Source of the DNA: Methylococcaceae bacterium | Lineage (GTDB): Bacteria; Pseudomonadota; Gammaproteobacteria; Methylococcales; Methylococcaceae | Reading direction: 5' to 3' | DNA: 7,270 nucleotides | Assembly: GCA_005792805.1 (NCBI GenBank) | Contig: SXQV01000041.1 | Location: 1 to 7,270 of the forward strand | Part shown: positions 1 to 5,222 of the stretch, in pieces | Numbering within the stretch: position 1 is the stretch's first letter | How the letters are laid out: the number at the start of each line of letters is the position of its first letter | Position numbers and translations under genes: made by a program | Notes under the pieces: model-generated | Seen by the model: only the letters and a program-made list of their open reading frames with translations | Told to the model about the DNA's origin: nothing | Databases searched by the model: none

Positions 1-816
1 GAAGCGGCGCTGTTTGCTGCCCGTCGCAACAAGAAACAGGTTGAGATGTATGACTTTGAAAAGGCCAAGGACAAGATCCTGATGGGTGCCGAACGTACAT
101 CGGCAGTCATGAGCGAAGAAGACAAGCTGGTCACCGCTTACCACGAAGCCGGACACGCGATCGTCGGACGCCTGGTGCCGGAACACGACCCGGTCTACAA
201 AGTCAGCATCATTCCACGCGGTCGCGCACTGGGCATCACCATGTTCCTGCCGGAAAAAGATCAGTACAGCGCCAGCAAGCAGAAACTGGAAAGTCAGATT
301 TCCAGCCTCTACGGTGGCCGCCTGGCGGAGGAAATCATCTTCGGCGCGGAGAGAGTCACCACAGGGGCTTCGAATGACATCGAGCGCGCGACCCAACTCG
401 CCCGGAACATGGTCACTCGCTGGGGTCTTTCCGAACGGCTCGGACCACTGGCCTACGGGGAAGAGCAAGGCGAGGTATTCCTGGGCCGCTCAGTCACACA
501 GACCAAATCGGTTTCTGAAGAAACCGCCCATCTGATCGACGAAGAAATCCGTTCCGTAATCGATCGCAACTATGAGCGTGCGGACCGTATGCTGCGCGAG
601 AATCTGGACAAGATGCACCTCATGGCTGAAGCCTTGATGAAGTATGAAACCATTGACCGCCATCAGATCGATGAAATCATGCAAGGCCGTGTCCCTAGTC
701 CACCCAAGGACTGGACGACCAAAACACCCTCCGAAGGAAGCAGCGAAGGCGGCTCCTCAGTGAAGGAGAGCGTTGACATTGCTCCAATTGGAACTACGGC
801 AGCGCCCTCCCACTAA
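1..816 (+). CDS. ftsH: ATP-dependent zinc metalloprotease FtsH, C-terminal part (5' end outside window)
   Basis: The frame is open from base 1, so the gene starts upstream and only its last 271 residues are present. They cover the end of the AAA+ domain and the whole protease domain. FtsH is a hexameric inner-membrane AAA+ protease that degrades misfolded membrane proteins and regulatory substrates such as LpxC and sigma-32 in E. coli. The zinc-binding HEAGH motif is at 142-156 (visible residues 48-52), giving two His ligands and the catalytic Glu. The third ligand is expected to be the Asp of TGASND (codon 376-378). The stretches RLVPEHDP, IIPRGRALG, LYGGRLAEE and ALMKYETID match the E. coli enzyme almost residue for residue. 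The C-terminal tail after about residue 225 is Ser/Gly/Thr-rich and poorly conserved, as usual for FtsH. A strong terminator follows at once, so the gene ends its transcription unit. Confidence 0.97.
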   Translation, partial: EAALFAARRNKKQVEMYDFEKAKDKILMGAERTSAVMSEEDKLVTAYHEAGHAIVGRLVPEHDPVYKVSIIPRGRALGITMFLPEKDQYSASKQKLESQISSLYGGRLAEEIIFGAERVTTGASNDIERATQLARNMVTRWGLSERLGPLAYGEEQGEVFLGRSVTQTKSVSEETAHLIDEEIRSVIDRNYERADRMLRENLDKMHLMAEALMKYETIDRHQIDEIMQGRVPSPPKDWTTKTPSEGSSEGGSSVKESVDIAPIGTTAAPSH

Positions 817-830
817 GCCGGGAAAATAAG

Positions 831-872
831 CGGCCCGCCGGAAGACGAAAGTCATGCCGGCGGGCCGTTTTT
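831..872 (+). terminator. Rho-independent terminator of ftsH
   Basis: A perfect 11-bp GC-rich stem, CGGCCCGCCGG (831-841) with CCGGCGGGCCG (857-867), is followed directly by five T residues (868-872). Inside the loop a further GAC/GTC stem closes a GAAA tetraloop (844-853), separated from the main stem by a small asymmetric internal loop. It lies 15 bp after the ftsH stop codon and insulates ftsH from the following genes. Confidence 0.93.
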
Positions 873-898
873 ATGTCTGTCAAAAATTGTCCCAGCGC

Positions 899-922
899 TC
901 CTGAGCCAGGAACGGTTAAAAT
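899..922 (+). promoter_or_regulatory. Possible promoter for the DUF2956-like gene and lipocalin, with adjacent inverted repeat
   Basis: After the ftsH terminator the next genes need their own promoter. TAAAAT at 917-922 matches the sigma-70 -10 consensus at five of six positions and would give a leader of about 20 nt to the ATG at 951. No good -35 box lies at the normal distance: TTGTCC at 887-892 is 24 bp away, which is too far. A short inverted repeat, TCCTG-AGC-CAGGA (899-911), sits just upstream of the -10 box and could be an activator or repressor site. Based on motif inspection only. Confidence 0.3.
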
Positions 923-950
923 ACGCCCCGCCATCTACTTGCCACCCAAT

Positions 951-1418
951 ATGTCCAAACCAACGCCTTCACCCGCCGGCAACGAGCACATTCAGGAAGA
1001 AGCCCTGACCGTGGCGCGAAGTATTCAGAAGCCTGGACAAACCAAGGAGCAAACCCGCCTGATCGCTCAAGGCATTGCCAAGGGCATCGAACAGTACAAA
1101 CGTCAGCAAAGCGCCAAATCGCGTGAGCGGGATAGATTACGCAAACGCCTCCAGAAGGAAAAGCAGACGGCTCAGGACAGCGCACAAACCGGCCATACAG
1201 AAGCGGACACGGGCTATTCCGCCCCCGCCCGCTCCGTTCTCATTTTCTCTGGAGCAACTTTCCTGACGATGTCAGTGTTTCATATCGCCCGCCTTTTGTC
1301 GGGCTGGGACGTATCAATTAACGGCTGGTTCTTCCCCAGCTGGGCCTCCCTGCTGGCCGTCCTTGGACTAGGCACATTGGCTGCCTGGGCTTTCGTTACC
1401 GCTCGCCGTCTCTACTAA
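951..1418 (+). CDS. DUF2956-like small membrane protein of unknown function
   Basis: A 155-residue protein. The N-terminal part has a well-marked conserved block, QKPGQTKEQTRLIAQGI (residues 26-42), running into GIEQYKRQQ and a strongly basic, probably helical or coiled-coil segment rich in Lys/Arg/Gln (about 50-75). I recognise this block as typical of DUF2956, known to me from Gammaproteobacteria and without assigned function. The C-terminal half adds two hydrophobic segments (about 95-117 and 131-151), predicting an inner-membrane protein with its basic N-terminal domain in the cytoplasm. The frame could start at the ATG at 873, but that lies inside the T-tract of the ftsH terminator. The ATG at 951 sits directly before the conserved domain and is preferred, although its ribosome binding site is poor. 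The lipocalin gene follows after 18 bp, so the two are probably cotranscribed. The family call rests on memory of the motif. Confidence 0.75.
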   Translation: MSKPTPSPAGNEHIQEEALTVARSIQKPGQTKEQTRLIAQGIAKGIEQYKRQQSAKSRERDRLRKRLQKEKQTAQDSAQTGHTEADTGYSAPARSVLIFSGATFLTMSVFHIARLLSGWDVSINGWFFPSWASLLAVLGLGTLAAWAFVTARRLY

Positions 1419-1436
1419 CCCACTGGAATTCAATCA

Positions 1437-2006
1437 ATGAAAATACTCTCCGGCATCATTCTGGCCTTTCTGATTGCAAGTGTGTCGTATCTCATGTTCG
1501 GCAAGCTCGGTATCCCGGAGGGAATCAGTGCCGTGAAGGGATTCGATGTCAACCGATTTGCCGGCACCTGGTATGAAATGGCCCGGCTGGACCACGGCTT
1601 CGAAAAAGGCATGAGTCATGTTTCGGCTGAATACAGCCCACAGGACGATGGCACACTCAAAGTGATCAACAAGGGGTTCGAGGCCAAAACCAGTACCTGG
1701 CAAGCAACGGAAGCCAAGGCCGGCTTCATTGAGTCACCCGATGTGGGACGCCTGAAAGTCTCCTTTTTTGGACCCTTTTACGGGAGCTACAACATCATTG
1801 ATCTCGATGAGGAAAACTACAAATACGCCATGGTTACCGGACCCAGCACACGGTTCTTCTGGATCCTCTCGCGCGACAAGACACTGGATAACGCAGTGAT
1901 GCAGCGACTCATCAAAAAAGCCATTGATCTAGGCTTCAAGCTGGATAAATTGATCTACGTAGACCAGAAGGATGAAACGGTTCCAGCCCTACCCAGCAAA
2001 CCCTAA
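1437..2006 (+). CDS. blc: Blc-type bacterial lipocalin, without lipobox
   Basis: A 189-residue lipocalin of the Blc / apolipoprotein D type, a beta-barrel binding fatty acids or lysophospholipids in the cell envelope. The lipocalin signature GTWYE is at residues 43-47, followed by MARLDHGFEKG as in E. coli Blc (IARFDHRFERG). Further family matches are VINKGF (76-81), the strand block KVSFFGPFYGSYN (107-119), VTGP (133-136) and WILSR (142-146). E. coli Blc is an outer-membrane lipoprotein. This protein begins with a hydrophobic segment (residues 3-21) after one Lys but has no cysteine anywhere, so it cannot be acylated. It is therefore either a membrane-anchored periplasmic protein or a secreted one if the segment is cleaved. 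The ATG is preceded only by a weak TGGA (1424-1427), and the DUF2956-like gene lies 18 bp upstream. Confidence 0.92.
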   Translation: MKILSGIILAFLIASVSYLMFGKLGIPEGISAVKGFDVNRFAGTWYEMARLDHGFEKGMSHVSAEYSPQDDGTLKVINKGFEAKTSTWQATEAKAGFIESPDVGRLKVSFFGPFYGSYNIIDLDEENYKYAMVTGPSTRFFWILSRDKTLDNAVMQRLIKKAIDLGFKLDKLIYVDQKDETVPALPSKP

Positions 2007-2039
2007 CCACGAACTCATGGCATCAGGTGAAGAGCGGGG

Positions 2040-3608
2040 TCACACCACGCGAAAACCTGAGACACGGCGTGACTGTCTGACTCCCTTGATCAACAGCCAC
2101 ACCAAAGCACTCCACAGCAATGTCGGCAATAGCCAATATGCACTTTGGTAAAAAGTGACCGGAGGATTTTTCAGATAAGGGACCGTGTAAACGCCTGCCC
2201 ACTCCTGATGGACTGGAGACTGCTCCAGCATATCTCCGTTGGCCAGCCCGACAGTAGAGATGCCGGTATTGGTCGCCCGTAACACCGGGCGGCGAAATTC
2301 CACGCCACGCGCCAGCGTCATGACCATATGCTGCCAAGGTTCCTGCCAGGAGCCATACCAGGAATCGTTGGTCGTATTGACGATGAATTGGGCACCGAGA
2401 TCGGCCAATGACCGGCTAAACCATGGAAACAGACTTTCGTAGCAAATCTGCGGACCCATCCGGAAACCATTCAGCTTCAGCAGGGTCGTTGGCCCCTGGC
2501 CTCGGGCAAACTGCCCCGTGGGAGGCAGCCATTCGCGAATCTGGGGAAACCACTGCTCGCCAGGAATGTACTCGCCGAAAGCCAGCAAAATAGTCTTGCT
2601 GTAATGTGGCGGCACAATTTCACCATCGCGATTCAGCGCGAATAACGAATTGGTAATTAAGCTGGAATCCAGGTCAACGCTATAGGAACCGGTGACCAGC
2701 GGCAATTGCCTTGTCTTGAGGAATTCCCGCAACTGCTCGGTATAAGGGTTGGGATTAAGCCCTTCCCCCATCAGCGCCGGGAAGGCCGTTTCCGGCCACA
2801 AGGCAAAATCAATGGGTTGGGCGGCACCCCTGATGGCCGTGTCGGTCACCTTCATGAACGCCTGGAGGATACCTTCTTGATGCCCCGCCCCCAGTTCGGC
2901 CGCCATTTTTTCGCTATTGCCAATATTTCCTTGTACCAGCAGTGCATGCAATACCGAATCCGGTGTTGGCAGACGGCTCTTTAGCCAGAATCCGCCCAGA
3001 TTCATCAATACAAATCCGGCCAGAATCCCAGCCAATAATCGCCGTCCCTTGGGCTCCCGCCGCAACTGCCAGACATAAAGCAAGGGCAGATTGCAGAGCA
3101 AGGTCAGCGCACTGAGTCCGCTAAACCCGATGACCTCAGCCCAGTGGAACACGGGCAGGCCGGCTCCATACCAGGAATAGCCAAAATTCCAGTCAAACAG
3201 CGTGGGGGAGTAAGCCTCGCACAGCACCGTTATCAGAGTCATCAGGCCCAGCGACAAGCCTGGCGCCCAGCGAAAACGGCGCTGCCCGAGAAACCACAAG
3301 AATCCGGCGAACGGCACAAACAAATGAGCCAGCAAACCAAAAAGACCCATGCCGAACAGGGCCACCGGCCAATCCAGATGGGCAAATTCATGCAGCAGGT
3401 AAGTCACCCAGTTAAAGCCGATGACCGTGAAAACAAATGAAGTGACGAAGCCCCCCAGCAAAACGGCCTTAAGCTGGGTTTGCTGTTGCCAGAACAGCCA
3501 GAGAGGCACAAAGCAAAACAGCGAGGCCCAGGGTGGGAAAGGGATATAGCTGGTGCCGATAAAAATGCCGGACAAAACCGGAAGAGCCCACTGGCGAGAG
3601 AGTGTCAT
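2040..3608 (-). CDS. lnt: Apolipoprotein N-acyltransferase Lnt
   Basis: A 522-residue protein close in length to E. coli Lnt (512). Lnt transfers the third acyl chain from a phospholipid to the N-terminal cysteine of lipoproteins in the inner membrane. The N-terminal half (about residues 7-210) is a series of hydrophobic membrane segments. A periplasmic nitrilase-type domain follows (about 220-485), then a final membrane helix (about 489-508). The catalytic triad is intact: Glu273 in LWPETAFP, Lys338 in YSKTILLAFGEY and Cys389 in ICYESLFP, matching E. coli Glu267, Lys335 and Cys387. The essential second glutamates are also present (Glu346 in FGEY, Glu391 in CYES), as are NDSWYG (414-419), PWQH and RPVLRATNTGIS. 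An in-frame TGA lies 18 bp before the ATG, so no longer start exists; no clear Shine-Dalgarno is visible. The usual neighbour corC/ybeX is absent. The gene follows the alcohol dehydrogenase after 90 bp. Confidence 0.95.
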   Translation of the reverse strand: MTLSRQWALPVLSGIFIGTSYIPFPPWASLFCFVPLWLFWQQQTQLKAVLLGGFVTSFVFTVIGFNWVTYLLHEFAHLDWPVALFGMGLFGLLAHLFVPFAGFLWFLGQRRFRWAPGLSLGLMTLITVLCEAYSPTLFDWNFGYSWYGAGLPVFHWAEVIGFSGLSALTLLCNLPLLYVWQLRREPKGRRLLAGILAGFVLMNLGGFWLKSRLPTPDSVLHALLVQGNIGNSEKMAAELGAGHQEGILQAFMKVTDTAIRGAAQPIDFALWPETAFPALMGEGLNPNPYTEQLREFLKTRQLPLVTGSYSVDLDSSLITNSLFALNRDGEIVPPHYSKTILLAFGEYIPGEQWFPQIREWLPPTGQFARGQGPTTLLKLNGFRMGPQICYESLFPWFSRSLADLGAQFIVNTTNDSWYGSWQEPWQHMVMTLARGVEFRRPVLRATNTGISTVGLANGDMLEQSPVHQEWAGVYTVPYLKNPPVTFYQSAYWLLPTLLWSALVWLLIKGVRQSRRVSGFRVV

Positions 3609-3619
3609 GGAGATGTCAA

Positions 3620-3646
3620 ATAATCAGACAACGAGGCAAGACTCAA
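3620..3646 (-). promoter_or_regulatory. Weak candidate promoter for lnt
   Basis: The 90-bp gap between the alcohol dehydrogenase and lnt contains, on the minus strand, TTGAGT (3646-3641; four of six bases of the -35 consensus) and GATTAT (3625-3620; four of six of the -10 consensus) with a 15-bp spacer, shorter than ideal. No terminator hairpin is seen in the gap, so read-through from upstream is equally possible. Tentative. Confidence 0.2.
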
Positions 3647-3698
3647 CATGGTATTTGGAGTGACGATGGAGCAAGCGGATACAGCGGAATCCCGTCGA

Positions 3699-4892
3699 TC
3701 AGACGAAACGCTGATGGAGTATCCGTTCTACCTCCTCATCCGTCAGCAGGACTGGATTCGTTTTCATACTGGAGCCGCGCGAATGGGCCACAATGCGGCG
3801 AAAATCTGCAAGCCCGACACCCAGCGAAGAGAGCGTCGGCAGACGCAGGCGCACCGTCCAGTCCTTGAGCATTTCAATCAAGCCGGCCAGCGCCATGCCG
3901 TCATCCAGCATCGGATTTTCAAGAATCAGCCGGCCCACAGCGGCATATTTTTTCAAAGCGGGGGCATCAGGCACCCGCAACTGCATTACCTCGATGTTGA
4001 CCTCGGTCGCAGCGGCCAGCAAGGTTCCGCAGATAACACCATGAGGAATGGGAAAGAAAGAACCCAGCGGCTGCGCGAGACCATGCACGGAACCCAGCCC
4101 CGTCTGCGCGAGACAAATCCCCGAGAGCAGCGCCGCGTAGGCCATTTTTTCTTGTCCTATGGCCGCAGCGGTGCCCGATTCCCCCTGATACCATGGCAAG
4201 AGTCCTTCAACGGCGGCCTGAATGCCGGACAACGCCAGCGCATCGGTTATCGGGTTGGACCGCGTGGAAACATACGCCTCAAGCAGCTGCGTGAAGGCAT
4301 CCATGCCATTGGCAGCAATCAGGTCCGGCGGACAACTGGCCAACAGATCGGGATCAATGATGGCGTAAGCCGCCATCAACTGCTCATCACGGAAGGACTT
4401 CTTGAAACCATCTACGCCATGCCGGGTTAACACCGCATTCTTCGTTGCTTCCGAACCGGTCCCTGCCGTGGTCGGCACAGCAATGAAGGGGGTAGCCGGG
4501 CCCTCATAGGGCAATTCCGGTCCGACGCCTTCCAGATGATCCATCACGCTATTGCCGGGTTTGAGCAAGCCGGCAATCGCCTTGGCCGCATCCAGCACAC
4601 TGCCGCCACCGATACCGATCACGACGTGGATGCCGTGGTCGCGGTACAGATCCACCGCATCATCGACAGCCTCCGGCGACGGCTCCCCGGCGATGCGGAT
4701 CAGATCCCAGGTACAACCGCGCTCCCGTAAATTCTGCTCAAGACTGTCCCACTGCGCTGTGGCAGTGAACGACTCGCCACCCGTCACCAGCAACAACTGG
4801 CGGCCATAAGCCGCCGCCAGCCCGGGTAAGCGGGCCAAACACCCGGCACCAAACTCGATACGCGGCAACCGGCCAATAGCGAAGGGCGTCAC
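3699..4892 (-). CDS. Iron-type (group III) alcohol dehydrogenase
   Basis: A 397-residue member of the iron-containing alcohol dehydrogenase family, NAD(P)-dependent oxidoreductases acting on alcohols, aldehydes or ketones in the cytoplasm. The N-terminal Rossmann-like half has the nucleotide-binding GIGGGSVLDAAKA (93-105) and AVPTTAGTGSEATKNAV (138-154). The C-terminal helical half carries the metal site. Compared with E. coli FucO ligands (Asp196, His200, His263, His277), this protein has Asp198, Gln202, His270 and His284; FucO His267, next to the active site, is Gln274. GMDAFTQLLEAY resembles a subgroup I recall with GLDALTQL, so Gln at the second ligand is probably a subgroup trait rather than damage. 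The start is GTG, four bases after the stop of the LsrG-like gene; an in-frame TGA ten codons upstream excludes longer starts. This spacing suggests translational coupling. The substrate cannot be deduced. Confidence 0.93.
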   Translation of the reverse strand: MTPFAIGRLPRIEFGAGCLARLPGLAAAYGRQLLLVTGGESFTATAQWDSLEQNLRERGCTWDLIRIAGEPSPEAVDDAVDLYRDHGIHVVIGIGGGSVLDAAKAIAGLLKPGNSVMDHLEGVGPELPYEGPATPFIAVPTTAGTGSEATKNAVLTRHGVDGFKKSFRDEQLMAAYAIIDPDLLASCPPDLIAANGMDAFTQLLEAYVSTRSNPITDALALSGIQAAVEGLLPWYQGESGTAAAIGQEKMAYAALLSGICLAQTGLGSVHGLAQPLGSFFPIPHGVICGTLLAAATEVNIEVMQLRVPDAPALKKYAAVGRLILENPMLDDGMALAGLIEMLKDWTVRLRLPTLSSLGVGLADFRRIVAHSRGSSMKTNPVLLTDEEVERILHQRFV

Positions 4893-4896
4893 CCTT

Positions 4897-5193
4897 TCAG
4901 CCCGCCGGGTACAGGCCGTTCATTGGCACACCCTGACGCGGTGCAGTCATCATATCGGCCACCGCATCGCGCCAGAGCGCATAGTGCGCCGTCTGCTTGT
5001 GCGCTGCCGCATCCTCGTCCGTCGTGTAAGCCTCATAAAGAATGAAATGGCTGGCATCAGCTGGATCCTGCAAAACATCAAAGCGCCGATTGCCGGGCTC
5101 CTGCATCGAAGCCTCGTGATTCAGCTGCGTCGCCGCGATGAAATCCTGGAGGCATTCGGGCCTAACGTGGACATGAACGAGGGTAACCTGCAT
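4897..5193 (-). CDS. LsrG-like ABM-domain protein (phospho-AI-2 isomerase or quinol monooxygenase family)
   Basis: A 98-residue single-domain protein of the antibiotic-biosynthesis-monooxygenase (dimeric alpha-beta barrel) fold. It resembles E. coli LsrG over its full length: MQVTLVHVHV against MHVTLVEINV, then NHEAS (25-29), GNRRFDVLQD (34-43), YEAYT (53-57), HKQTAHY (65-71) and APRQ (84-87). His26 aligns with the conserved His of LsrG. In E. coli LsrG isomerises the phosphorylated AI-2 breakdown product, but related small proteins such as YgiN act on quinols, and no lsr transport, kinase or thiolase gene is visible here. The exact reaction is therefore open. A perfect AGGAGG lies 7 nt before the ATG. 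zwf ends 29 bp upstream and the alcohol dehydrogenase begins 4 bp after its stop, so it probably belongs to one operon with both. Confidence 0.88.
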   Translation of the reverse strand: MQVTLVHVHVRPECLQDFIAATQLNHEASMQEPGNRRFDVLQDPADASHFILYEAYTTDEDAAAHKQTAHYALWRDAVADMMTAPRQGVPMNGLYPAG

Positions 5194-5200
5194 GAAAAAA

Positions 5201-5206
5201 CCTCCT
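5201..5206 (-). promoter_or_regulatory. Consensus Shine-Dalgarno of the LsrG-like gene
   Basis: The minus strand reads AGGAGG, then seven bases (TTTTTTC), then ATG. This is a full consensus site at ideal spacing and the strongest ribosome binding site in the window. It fixes the start at 5193 and suggests that this gene and the coupled dehydrogenase are translated more strongly than their neighbours. Confidence 0.85.
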
Positions 5207-5222
5207 GCGTTAACGAAGCCAT

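Noticed and set aside
873..950. N-terminal extension of the DUF2956-like protein from the ATG at 873
   Set aside because: That ATG lies at the end of the ftsH terminator T-tract, no ribosome binding site precedes it, and the extra 26 residues look unlike a protein domain; the candidate -10 box would also fall inside the gene.
3650..3702. Possible terminator hairpin between the alcohol dehydrogenase and lnt
   Set aside because: Only a four-base GGAT/ATCC pairing without a T-tract is present, too weak to call.
3648..4430. A 260-codon open frame on the plus strand
   Set aside because: It lies antisense to the well-supported alcohol dehydrogenase, has a Gln/Arg/His-rich composition typical of a reverse-strand shadow, and shows no recognisable domain.
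4897..5193. Calling the small gene lsrG and inferring an AI-2 quorum-sensing operon
   Set aside because: The similarity to LsrG is good, but no lsrK, lsrF, lsrR or transporter gene is in the window, and ABM-domain proteins have varied reactions.
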